Shown: positions 24,522 to 32,021 of the stretch, one piece after another | Layout: every line of letters begins with the position of its first letter | Numbering within the stretch: position 1 is the stretch's first letter | Assembly (NCBI GenBank): GCA_026387315.1 | Contig: JAPLLY010000033.1 | Location: forward strand, 1 to 55,734 | Length of the DNA stretch: 55,734 nucleotides | Reading direction: 5' to 3' | Origin: Candidatus Omnitrophota bacterium | Lineage (GTDB): Bacteria; Omnitrophota; Gorgyraeia; Gygaellales; Profunditerraquicolaceae | Notes under the pieces: model-generated | The model's input: only the letters and a program-made list of their open reading frames with translations | What the model was told of the DNA's origin: nothing | Database searches by the model: none | Program-made: the position numbers and the translations under genes

Positions 24522-25343
24522 TCATGTTCCTATCTTCACCGGCTGTAAAATTTGCTTTAAAGCCGCGATTGCCGAAAGTACTGCCAAATAAGAAGTCTTG
24601 GGATTCCGCGGATGCAGGATATTTTCGGTGCGCGTGAAAATCTTAGCGGCTTTAGATTCAATCAAAATTTCATGGATGTTTTTGCGAACACTAGGACTGG
24701 CGATTATACGCACTTTAGTTTTACGCATACCGATACCGGCTAATCCTAAAACCGCGGCCACATTAACATTCTGCGGAAAATATTTTACAGCTTGACTGGC
24801 AGTTCCAGAAAATAAAACCTTGTCCTTTTTCAAACCCGTAAGTTTGAATTTTTTTACTACGTATTCCACACCCTTAAACGCATCCGGATGCTTGCGCGTA
24901 GTCAAAACTACTCTTTGCACCCCCGCGACATTTGCCGCTTTTAAAGCATCAATACCAGAAATCGCTCCGCTAGGAAAATAAGCCTGCGCGTTAAACTTTT
25001 CGGCTAAAGTAAATAGCTGATCCAGATGACCAACCATCCCGCCTACACTCATCACCATTACTTTACGGCCGCTAGATAAAGATTTACGAGCAATCTCCCA
25101 AGCTGCGCGAGCCGCGGATGCCTCAATCACCAAATCTGACTTTTTAATTAAAGCATCCAGATTATCCACGCATAATTTCGCGCTATTAACCAGCTGCTTA
25201 GAAAGCGCTCGCGGCTTTTCCGGCTTAATATCATAAAGAGCCGCTAAAATAGCAGAATCGCCTAATTCCTCAACTATCTCTTTGGCCAAAGAACTGCCGA
25301 TCGCTCCGCAGCCGACAATACCAATTTTTAATTTTTTAAGCAT
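24522..25343 (-). CDS. nadX: L-aspartate dehydrogenase (NadX-like)
   Basis: 273 aa. N-terminal Rossmann domain IGIVGCGAIGSSLAKE, a central VMSVGG strand, and a C-terminal DUF108 domain with FPSGAISGIDALKAA and the NVNVAAVLGLAG segment characteristic of aspartate dehydrogenases. These oxidise L-aspartate to iminoaspartate, feeding quinolinate and NAD synthesis in place of NadB. nadA and nadC are not in the window. Length is normal for the family. Confidence 0.85.
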   Translation of the reverse strand: MLKKLKIGIVGCGAIGSSLAKEIVEELGDSAILAALYDIKPEKPRALSKQLVNSAKLCVDNLDALIKKSDLVIEASAARAAWEIARKSLSSGRKVMVMSVGGMVGHLDQLFTLAEKFNAQAYFPSGAISGIDALKAANVAGVQRVVLTTRKHPDAFKGVEYVVKKFKLTGLKKDKVLFSGTASQAVKYFPQNVNVAAVLGLAGIGMRKTKVRIIASPSVRKNIHEILIESKAAKIFTRTENILHPRNPKTSYLAVLSAIAALKQILQPVKIGT

Positions 25344-25357
25344 TAAATTAAAATCAA

Positions 25358-25472
25358 GGGACGGTTCTATTTTTCCTTGATTTACCTACGTAGACCTACG
25401 CGGTCTACATATATGTAGACCGCGTAGGTCTACGTAGTTCGCGGGAATAACGTTAAAAATAGAACCGTCACC
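25358..25472. repeat. 120-bp nested palindromic element, copy 4, inverted
   Basis: Same parts as copies 1-3, but the asymmetric flanks (TTCCTTGATTTACC and GCGGGAATAACG) are in reverse order, so the element sits in the opposite orientation. The 44-bp palindrome is at 25390-25433. It lies between nadX and panC. Confidence 0.9.
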
Positions 25473-25484
25473 TGGTTTTCCTCT

Positions 25485-26327
25485 CTACTTCACAATTACA
25501 TTATCTATCAACCTTGTTTTTCCTATATATACGGATAAGGCAACTAAACAATTCCCGCCAACTCGCTTAAGCGGCTTAAGATTCGTTGAATCCACTATCG
25601 CGATATAATCAATCTTTACGTTTTTATTCTTATTGATTAGCTGTTTCAACCTGCTAATAATCCTAACCGTGTCCTTGACCCCTTCCTTGATTAAAACTTT
25701 AGCTAAATTTAACGCGCGGGATAATACCAGGGCATCTTTCTTCTCTTGCCCCCCTAGATACTCATTTCTTGAGCTTATCGCCAAACCGTCTTTTTCCCGC
25801 ACCGTAGGCATGACTTTTACTTTAACCGGAAAATTTAAATCCTTAATCATTCTGGCAATAATAATTGCTTGCTGTGCGTCTTTTTGCCCCAAATACAATA
25901 CATCCGGGCTGACAATATTAAGTAATTTGGCTACCACCGTAGTAACTCCGCGAAAATGTCCTGGCCGGGAAACCCCGCAAAGCAGGCGGCTTAATCCTTC
26001 CACATTAACCAAAGTAGAAAAACCTTCCGGATACATAATTTTTTGATCCGGCAAAAAAACTAAATCTACCTTATGCTTACGGCATAGCGCAAGATCATTT
26101 TTAAGCGGACGGGGATATTTATTTAAATCTTCTTGCGGCCCAAATTGCGCAGGATTAACAAATATGCTCACTACCACCAGGTCATTGTCTTGGCCTGCCT
26201 GTTTAATTAAACTCAAATGCCCCGGATGTAAAGCCCCCAGGGTGGGAACAAAACCAATACTTTTACCGCTACGGCTTACCCCTTTAAGTAATCTATTTAA
26301 TCTTCCTGGATCGCGGATAATCCTCAC
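25485..26327 (-). CDS. panC: Pantothenate synthetase
   Basis: 280 aa with a GTG start and the shared AAAGAAGGTACGGGG ribosome-binding region. It condenses pantoate and beta-alanine with ATP to give pantothenate. HIGH-type motif PTLGALHPGHLSLI, FVNPAQFGPQEDL, the LYLGQKDAQQ segment and the KMSKS-like SSRNEYL near the C-terminal domain are all present. Length is standard. The folK stop 127 bases upstream carries an anti-Shine-Dalgarno sequence complementary to the panC leader. Confidence 0.95.
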   Translation of the reverse strand: MRIIRDPGRLNRLLKGVSRSGKSIGFVPTLGALHPGHLSLIKQAGQDNDLVVVSIFVNPAQFGPQEDLNKYPRPLKNDLALCRKHKVDLVFLPDQKIMYPEGFSTLVNVEGLSRLLCGVSRPGHFRGVTTVVAKLLNIVSPDVLYLGQKDAQQAIIIARMIKDLNFPVKVKVMPTVREKDGLAISSRNEYLGGQEKKDALVLSRALNLAKVLIKEGVKDTVRIISRLKQLINKNKNVKIDYIAIVDSTNLKPLKRVGGNCLVALSVYIGKTRLIDNVIVK

Positions 26328-26453
26328 CCCGTACCTTCTTTCTTAAATCGCGGGGACGGTTCTCTTGCAGGTAGTGCAGGTTTAAACCTGCACTACTATA
26401 GCAGAGAACCGTCCCCTTTATTTTTAATAGTCGAATTCATAGAAGGTGCGGGG
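26325..26453 (-). promoter_or_regulatory. Inverted repeat linking the folK stop and panC Shine-Dalgarno
   Basis: AGAAGGTACGGGG just before the panC GTG is complementary, but for one C-A pair, to CCCCGCACCTTCT just after the folK stop (26441-26453). The GGGGACGG hairpin sits in the loop. It could hide the panC start in an mRNA hairpin. Confidence 0.5.
26352..26416. repeat. GGGGACGGTTCT-family repeat with GTTTAAAC palindrome in its loop
   Basis: Outer arms GGGGACGGTTCTCT and AGAGAACCGTCCCC. The loop is a second palindrome, GTAGTGCAG-GTTTAAAC-CTGCACTAC (about 26370-26397), of the same design as the one at 8744. Confidence 0.85.
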
Positions 26454-26454
26454 C

Positions 26455-26856
26455 TCATAAAACCTCAGTTAATGGTTTAATCACAAAATCCCGGCTAAAC
26501 ATACGCGGATGAGGAATAGTTAAAGCCTGATTACGAATAAGCCTATCCCCATAGAGCAATATATCTAAATCTATAACCCGGGGGCCAAAACGTACGGTAG
26601 AAATCCGGCCTATTTCCTTTTCAATTTTTTTTAATTTTTTCAATAGAGTTAAAGGTGAAAAATTGGTACTGATTCTTAAAGCGGCGTTTAAATAATTAGG
26701 CTGCCCAGCCGGCCCTCCGCAAGACAAAGATTCAAACAATTTTGATGCTTTGATTATTTTAGTGCCTTTCAAAGCATTGATCTTTTCTACTGCCAATTTT
26801 ATGTTCTTTTTGCGATTGCCCAAATTTGAGCCAACGCTAAGATAACCAATGACCAT
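26455..26856 (-). CDS. folK: 2-amino-4-hydroxy-6-hydroxymethyldihydropteridine pyrophosphokinase
   Basis: 133 aa, HPPK of folate synthesis; transfers pyrophosphate from ATP to the pterin. SVGSNLGNRKKNI at the N-terminus, then GQPNYLNAALRI, and the signature GPRVIDLDILLYGD, followed by TIPHPRMFSRDFVIKPL. It is at the short end of the family. The start codon overlaps the dapL stop, so translation is coupled; no other folate gene is nearby. Confidence 0.93.
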   Translation of the reverse strand: MVIGYLSVGSNLGNRKKNIKLAVEKINALKGTKIIKASKLFESLSCGGPAGQPNYLNAALRISTNFSPLTLLKKLKKIEKEIGRISTVRFGPRVIDLDILLYGDRLIRNQALTIPHPRMFSRDFVIKPLTEVL

Positions 26857-28016
26857 TAGGAGATTTTTTTTATTCGTTCCAGGGCCTCTTTAATCCTGGC
26901 CTGAGAAACAGTTAAAGCCAGGCGAATATAACCTTGGCCGTGCTGGCCAAATCCTACTCCGGGAGTAACCACAATATTAGCGTCCTTTAAAAGTCGCGCC
27001 GCGAAACTTATTGCCTCAAGTTTCGGAGGAATCTTGATCCAGAGATAAAACGCGGCTTTGGGTTTTAGGGTATTCCAACCTAAATCATTAAGCCCATCGA
27101 CTAAAATATCCCGCCTTTGTTGGTAAAGCGCGCACATGCTCTTTAAATAATCCTGGCCTCCCCGCAGAGCGGCAACTCCGGCTAACTGAATTGCCGAAAA
27201 AATCCCGGAATCAATATTGCTTTTTACCTTAGCCAATGCCGCCACCAATTGCGCTTTACCACAGGCCCAACCAATACGCCAGCCGGTCATATTGTAAGTT
27301 TTAGATAAGGAATGAAACTCGATGGCCACCTCTCTGGCGCCGGGAAATTCCAAAAGGCTGCGCGGTTGGTATCCGTCGTAAGCCAGCTCAGAATAAGCTA
27401 AATCCGATATAATGATCAGCTTATTTTTAACCGCGAATTCAATGAGCTCGGTATAAAAATCATCACTAGCGCAAGCGCCGGTAGGATTATTCGGATAATT
27501 GATAAAAATAATCTTGGCTCCTTTACGCGCCGATAACGGAATTTTCTTTAAATCCGGCAGGAAAGAATTCTGCGCGGTTAAAGGCATAAGATAAGGCTTA
27601 CCACCAGCCAATATTGTCCCGCCCTTATAAGGCGGATAACCGGGATCAGGAACCAAAGAAAGGTCTCCGGGATTTAAAAAAGCCAATGGAAAATGGGCGA
27701 TACCTTCTTTGGAACCGATTAACGGCAGAACTTCCGTTTCAGGATTTAAATTAACCTTAAACCTGCGTTTATACCAATCTCCAATCGCGCCGCGCAATAC
27801 CGGCATCCCCTGGTCTAAAGCGTAACGGTGATTAGCCGGATCCAGCGCCGCCTGGCTTAAGCAATCAATAATAAATTTGGGCGTAGGTTGATCCGGGTCT
27901 CCGATTCCCAGGTCAATAATATCCCTGCCCTCAGCGTGCGCCTTGCGCTTAGCTTGATCAATTTCTAAAAATAAATAAGGCGGCAAGGCTTGTAATTTCT
28001 TGGAAAACTTAAACAT
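26856..28016 (-). CDS. dapL: LL-diaminopimelate aminotransferase (DapL-type, PLP class I/II)
   Basis: 386 aa. Fold-type I aminotransferase with IDLGIGDPDQPTP, PNNPTGA, the PLP lysine in SLSKTYNMTGWRIGW, and a C-terminal arginine in GQGYIRLALT. DapL converts tetrahydrodipicolinate directly to LL-diaminopimelate, bypassing the succinylase or acetylase steps. Its place next to dapB-dapA-dapF-lysA, with no dapD or dapE, supports this over other aminotransferases. Length is usual for the shorter DapL2 type. Confidence 0.88.
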   Translation of the reverse strand: MFKFSKKLQALPPYLFLEIDQAKRKAHAEGRDIIDLGIGDPDQPTPKFIIDCLSQAALDPANHRYALDQGMPVLRGAIGDWYKRRFKVNLNPETEVLPLIGSKEGIAHFPLAFLNPGDLSLVPDPGYPPYKGGTILAGGKPYLMPLTAQNSFLPDLKKIPLSARKGAKIIFINYPNNPTGACASDDFYTELIEFAVKNKLIIISDLAYSELAYDGYQPRSLLEFPGAREVAIEFHSLSKTYNMTGWRIGWACGKAQLVAALAKVKSNIDSGIFSAIQLAGVAALRGGQDYLKSMCALYQQRRDILVDGLNDLGWNTLKPKAAFYLWIKIPPKLEAISFAARLLKDANIVVTPGVGFGQHGQGYIRLALTVSQARIKEALERIKKIS

Positions 28017-28043
28017 AGTTTTTAGTATAAGCTCTAGAATCCA

Positions 28044-28128
28044 GGGGACGGTTCTATTTTTTTAAATTTAAAAAATAGTAAAAAATAGAACCGTCCCCGT
28101 GATTATAAAAAAAAATAGAACCGTCCCC
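28044..28128. repeat. GGGGACGGTTCT-family hairpin plus extra right arm
   Basis: A hairpin at 28044-28098 is followed by an additional lone arm AAAAATAGAACCGTCCCC (28111-28128), the same arrangement as at 7799-7863. It lies between dapB and dapL. Confidence 0.9.
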
Positions 28129-28146
28129 GGGTTTTTTCGGGTTTCT

Positions 28147-28860
28147 CTATCCTTTCAACACATCCTGCATAGAATATAGCCCTGCCGGTTTTGAGAAAAT
28201 CCATTTGGCGGCCTTTAAAGCTCCCACCACAAATAAATCGCGCGAATGCGCCTGGTGTTTAATTTCAATCCGCTCAGAATTCCCGCAAAAAACCACTGTG
28301 TGATCGCCAAAGATATCTCCCAGGCGGATAGAATGCATGGGAATATCCTTTTTAGTAACTTGGGTAATAACTTCAGCTAATTTTTTGGCTGTCCCGCTAG
28401 GGGCGTCCTTTTTAGCTTTATGATGCGCCTCTACAATCTCTACGTTATAATCCGGCCCCAATTTCTTAGCAATCTCCGGCAGTATGGAAAATAAAACATT
28501 TATCCCTATGGACATATTCGGGGTAAAAACTATAGGGACGATTTTGGCAATCTCCTCTACCTTGCTTTTCTGCGCGTCGCTTAAACCCGTAGTCCCCAAA
28601 ACATAAGCTTTCTTATATTTAGCAACATAATCCAGGTGCGTATCCACTGCTTCCGGTAAAGTAAAATCCACTAATACATCCACTAGAAACAAACCGTCTA
28701 AATTGGAGGAAACCTTTAATTTACCCAACTCTTTGCCGATTAAAGGCGTGCCTTTCTTTTCCAAAGCCAGCGCGACTTCTAAGTCTTTATCCAACCCGGC
28801 AAGCTCATAAATACGCCTGCCCATTTTTCCACAAGCACCAGCAATGCCTAATTTAATCAC
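28147..28860 (-). CDS. dapB: 4-hydroxy-tetrahydrodipicolinate reductase
   Basis: 237 aa. NAD(P)-binding GACGKMGRRI at the N-terminus, then FTLPEAVDTHL, FTPNMSIGINVLF, and the catalytic signature EAHHKAKKDAPSGTAKKLAE. It reduces the DapA product to tetrahydrodipicolinate, the branch point used by DapL. Length is slightly short of proteobacterial DapB but normal for this class. Ninety-one bases of short repeats separate it from dapA. Confidence 0.95.
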   Translation of the reverse strand: MIKLGIAGACGKMGRRIYELAGLDKDLEVALALEKKGTPLIGKELGKLKVSSNLDGLFLVDVLVDFTLPEAVDTHLDYVAKYKKAYVLGTTGLSDAQKSKVEEIAKIVPIVFTPNMSIGINVLFSILPEIAKKLGPDYNVEIVEAHHKAKKDAPSGTAKKLAEVITQVTKKDIPMHSIRLGDIFGDHTVVFCGNSERIEIKHQAHSRDLFVVGALKAAKWIFSKPAGLYSMQDVLKG

Positions 28861-28951
28861 TTTAAACCTCCCGCGTACAAATTAAACCCTAAACCCGAAA
28901 TTCTAAATTAGTATTAAGCTATAAGTTTTAAGCTTACAGCTTACAGCTTAA
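28861..28951. repeat. Degenerate GAAACCC and ATAAGCTATAAGC short repeats
   Basis: AAACCCTAAACCCGAAATTC is followed by TTAAGCTATAAG and CTTACAGCTTACAGCTTA. The second type recurs at 37229-37288 between argB and argD. Confidence 0.65.
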
Positions 28952-29833
28952 TTAAGCCTTAAGTAATCCATAATCCTTTAACGCTTTCTTTAGTTTCTCC
29001 AAATTATCCTCTGACATAGCGCACATCGGCAGGCGTAACCCTGCTTCACACATCCCTAATAAACCCATAGCGGTTTTAACCGGTATAGGATTAGTCTCTA
29101 AAAATACCGCTTTGATTAAGGGCAATAATTTATAGTGTAATTCTTGAGCTTTTTTAAGATCACCTTTGGCAAAAGCCGAAACTAAATTTGCCACATCCGC
29201 CGGAACAATATTAGCGACTACGGAAATTACCCCAATACCCCCGATACTTAATACCGGTAAAATCAGGCCATCATCACCTGAAATTAAATCAAATTCTTTT
29301 GGGCAAAGCTGCTTAATGCGCGACATCTGATCCAGGCTTCCGGAAGCCTCTTTCACCGCTACGATGTTCTGGCAATCCCGCGCTAATCTGGCAATCGTCT
29401 CCGGCTCGATATTCACTCCGGTGCGGCCGGCAATATTATAGAGAATAATCGGGATTTTAACCGACTGAGCAATAGCTTTAAAATGCTCGTATAAACCTCT
29501 CTGCGTAGGACGATTGTAATATGGGCTAACCTGCAAAGAAGCATCCGCGCCGGCATTGGCCGCCTGTCGCGTAAGTATAATCGCTTCCTGGGTGGAGTTT
29601 GAACCTGTTCCGGCGATTACCGGAACCCTTTTTTTAACCTGGTCAATAGTAATCTGAATTACCGACTCGTGTTCATCAAAATTCAGAGTCGCGGATTCTC
29701 CGGTTGTGCCGCAGGGCACAATACCGCTGGTGCCGTTTTTAATTTGAAATTCGATCAAATCCCTTAATTTCTTTTCATCAACCTTACCATTACGAAAAGG
29801 CGTAACGATGGCTACAATCGAGCCGTTAAACAT
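28952..29833 (-). CDS. dapA: 4-hydroxy-tetrahydrodipicolinate synthase
   Basis: 293 aa, class I aldolase; condenses pyruvate with aspartate semialdehyde. VTPFRNGKVDE, GTTGESATL, the YYNRPTQRGLYEHF stretch with the catalytic tyrosine, and the Schiff-base lysine in IVAVKEASGS (about 163) are present. Length is standard. The start overlaps the dapF stop by eight bases. Substrate aspartate semialdehyde would come from asd at the far end of the window. Confidence 0.96.
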   Translation of the reverse strand: MFNGSIVAIVTPFRNGKVDEKKLRDLIEFQIKNGTSGIVPCGTTGESATLNFDEHESVIQITIDQVKKRVPVIAGTGSNSTQEAIILTRQAANAGADASLQVSPYYNRPTQRGLYEHFKAIAQSVKIPIILYNIAGRTGVNIEPETIARLARDCQNIVAVKEASGSLDQMSRIKQLCPKEFDLISGDDGLILPVLSIGGIGVISVVANIVPADVANLVSAFAKGDLKKAQELHYKLLPLIKAVFLETNPIPVKTAMGLLGMCEAGLRLPMCAMSEDNLEKLKKALKDYGLLKA

Positions 29834-30698
29834 AATACTCTCCTTTGTAAACTATCCTAGCGCTGCCTTCCAGCCAAACATCCTTAAACTTATTTCCTTC
29901 TCTTTTAAAATAAACTTTTAATATTTCTTGGCTCTTAGTAACTACGTCTATCTTAGCGGATAGCGTATAGCGGATAGCGTATAGAATCGCGCAGGCCGCT
30001 GAACCTGTGCCGCAGGCAAGCGTTTCATCCTCAACCCCGCGCTCATAAGTTCTGACCCTGATTATATTTTTGTTCATCGGCTCAACAAAATTAACATTTG
30101 TCCCGCGCGGTGAAAACACCTGATGGTTTCTTATGCTGCGGCCGATATGCTTTACGTCAATACCATCAATTCCATTTACAAAAACCACCACATGTGAGAC
30201 ACCAGTATTAATAAAATTTACTTTTATCTGCCGGTTATTTACTTTTAAAGGAATATCTAATTTTATATCTTTGGGAGTAGTCAATTGAATTTTTACCAAA
30301 TTACCACAAACCTTAGCATTAATTACTCCGGCTTTAGTCTTAATCGTCATTGCCAGCCCCGCAGGGGCGAAGCAATCACGTTTTTTGAGATTGCTTCGCC
30401 GTCCCGCCGTTGGCGGGACTCCTCGCAATGACACCATCGAGTTGCTCGCAATGACATACGCGGCGCAACGAGCGCCATTCCCGCACATTTGGGCCTCTGA
30501 GCCATCGGCATTAAAAATACGCATACTTAAATCCGCATTTTTACATTTATCCAATAAGAGTACCCCATCAGCACCTATGCCAAACCTTCTATCGCATAAT
30601 GCTTTAGTTAATCTCGATAAATTCCCGGAAAGCTTACCTTCAATAATAATAAAATCATTTCCGGAAGCGACCATTTTAGTAAACTTTATTTTATTCAT
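29826..30698 (-). CDS. dapF: Diaminopimelate epimerase with two repeat-encoded inserts
   Basis: 290 aa from MNKIKFTKMVASGNDFIII; an upstream in-frame start at 30731 lies in repeat DNA. It converts LL- to meso-DAP using two cysteines: one in MCGNGARCAAYV and one in ETLACGTGSAACA, both present. About 30 residues after YVIASN (MVSLRGVPPTAGRRS and on) are encoded by the GTGTCATTGCGAG palindrome (30346-30456), where relatives go straight on to the KTKAGVI strand. A second insert (YAIRYTLSAKI) comes from a TAGCGGATAGCGTA tandem at 29955-29984. Both keep the frame. Catalytic residues remain, so the enzyme may still work. Confidence 0.9.
   Translation of the reverse strand: MNKIKFTKMVASGNDFIIIEGKLSGNLSRLTKALCDRRFGIGADGVLLLDKCKNADLSMRIFNADGSEAQMCGNGARCAAYVIASNSMVSLRGVPPTAGRRSNLKKRDCFAPAGLAMTIKTKAGVINAKVCGNLVKIQLTTPKDIKLDIPLKVNNRQIKVNFINTGVSHVVVFVNGIDGIDVKHIGRSIRNHQVFSPRGTNVNFVEPMNKNIIRVRTYERGVEDETLACGTGSAACAILYAIRYTLSAKIDVVTKSQEILKVYFKREGNKFKDVWLEGSARIVYKGEYYV
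29955..29984. repeat. AGCGGATAGCGTATAGC short tandem inside dapF
   Basis: Two alternating copies of AGCGGATAGCGTAT, in frame with dapF. A related stretch is in lysA at 30989-31019. Confidence 0.8.
30346..30456. repeat. GTGTCATTGCGAG-family palindrome inside dapF
   Basis: The full hairpin (30346-30433) is followed by a second partial right end, GTTGCTCGCAATGACA (30441-30456). It is in frame; arms include GCGAAGCAATC and GATTGCTTCGC. Confidence 0.9.
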
Positions 30699-30699
30699 T

Positions 30700-30736
30700 T
30701 TTAGATTGCTTCGCCACTTCGTGGCTCGCAATGACT
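30700..30736. repeat. Half of a GTGTCATTGCGAG palindrome at the dapF start
   Basis: AGATTGCTTCGCCACTTCGTGGCTCGCAATGAC (in pieces) fills the gap between lysA and dapF and takes the place where a Shine-Dalgarno would be. Confidence 0.8.
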
Positions 30737-30741
30737 ATAGC

Positions 30742-31992
30742 TTAAATTATTTCGTTCCGTATAAGGTCTTCGCAAGTTTCTCTTTTTCTAATCACTACCG
30801 CTTTATCTTTAACCACCATCACCTCGGCAGCGCGCAAACGCGAATTATAGTTGCTGGACATACTAAATCCATACGCGCCAGCTCCCATCACCGCCAAATA
30901 ATCACCTTCCTTAACTTTAGCCATCAAACGTTCTTTGGCTAAAAAATCACCGCTTTCGCATATCGGGCCGACAATATCTGCCTTCTGCATATAGCGTTTA
31001 GCGTTTAGCGGATAGCGGACAGGTAAAATCTGATGGTAGGCGCCATACAGAGCAGGCCGAATTAAATCATTCATCCCTCCATCAACAATAATAAACTTTT
31101 TTTTCGGCGTATGTTTGATATAAAGGACTTTTACTACCAAAATCCCGGCATTACCCATAATAAACCTACCCGGCTCCATAATTATTTTAAGACCGGTTTT
31201 TTTCAAAAGTGGTATAATTTCATTAGCGTAAATCTGGGCGGTCTGGGGAGCCTCCTGATCATAAATGATTCCCAACCCTCCTCCAATATTTAAATATTCC
31301 AATGCGATACCTTGGCTTTTTAAACGCTGGATAAAATTTGAAACCTTTTTTATCGCCTGAACAAACGGCGCGCTCCGGGTAATCTGCGAGCCGATATGAA
31401 TATGTAAACCACAAATATTTAGATTCTTAAATTTGGCCCGCAGCAATAAAATCTTATAGGCGCCGTCTAAATCAATCCCAAATTTATTTGTAATTTTACC
31501 GGTAGAGATGTATTTATGTGTTTTGGCTTCCACATCCGGATTAATCCGGATGGCTACGCGCGTAATTTTATTTAAACCCTGAGCAATCCGGTTGATATTT
31601 TTTAACTCCGCTAAAGACTCAACATTAAAAAACAGTATGCCACGGCCAATAGCCGCGGAGATTTCTTGATCGGTTTTACCAACTGAAGCATAGACTATTC
31701 TTTGCGCGGGGCAGGCGGCTTTTTGGGCGCGAAATAACTCACCGCCAGAGACGATATCTAACCCGGCGCCTTGGGCAATTAGGGCTTTTAATATCGAAAG
31801 ATTAGAGTTTGCTTTTACCGAATAGCAAATCAGCGGATTAATTTCAGAGAACGCGGATTCTAACTTTAAGTAATGATCAATAAGCGTGTGATAACTATAA
31901 ACATAAAGCGGAGTGCTAAATTTTTTCGCTAAATCCTCTACCTTAATATTTTCGCAATAGAGTTTATTTTTTTTATATTTAAAATCGTGCAT
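30742..31992 (-). CDS. lysA: Diaminopimelate decarboxylase
   Basis: 416 aa, PLP fold-type III. PLP lysine in CYSVKANSNLSIL, the HIHIGSQ strand, LNIGGGLGI, EPGRFIMGNAG, and the active-site cysteine segment GPICESGDFLA followed by GAYGFSMSSNYN. It makes lysine from meso-DAP. Part of the stretch RYPLNAKRYMQKAD just before the GPICESGD motif is encoded by a TAGCGTTTAGCG tandem (30989-31019). It is the first gene of the lysA-dapF-dapA-dapB-dapL run. Confidence 0.95.
   Translation of the reverse strand: MHDFKYKKNKLYCENIKVEDLAKKFSTPLYVYSYHTLIDHYLKLESAFSEINPLICYSVKANSNLSILKALIAQGAGLDIVSGGELFRAQKAACPAQRIVYASVGKTDQEISAAIGRGILFFNVESLAELKNINRIAQGLNKITRVAIRINPDVEAKTHKYISTGKITNKFGIDLDGAYKILLLRAKFKNLNICGLHIHIGSQITRSAPFVQAIKKVSNFIQRLKSQGIALEYLNIGGGLGIIYDQEAPQTAQIYANEIIPLLKKTGLKIIMEPGRFIMGNAGILVVKVLYIKHTPKKKFIIVDGGMNDLIRPALYGAYHQILPVRYPLNAKRYMQKADIVGPICESGDFLAKERLMAKVKEGDYLAVMGAGAYGFSMSSNYNSRLRAAEVMVVKDKAVVIRKRETCEDLIRNEII
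30989..31019. repeat. TAGCGTTTAGCGGATAGCGGA short tandem inside lysA
   Basis: Three degenerate 7-base units in frame with lysA, related to the dapF tandem at 29955. Confidence 0.7.
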
Positions 31993-32021
31993 TAATATCC
32001 CTTGCGGGTCCTGTCTGCCAA

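Noticed and set aside
25633-26046. 137-codon plus-strand reading frame
   Set aside because: Antisense to panC with no start signal or domain.
30385-30942. 185-codon plus-strand reading frame
   Set aside because: Antisense to lysA and dapF and includes the repeat; no recognisable protein features.
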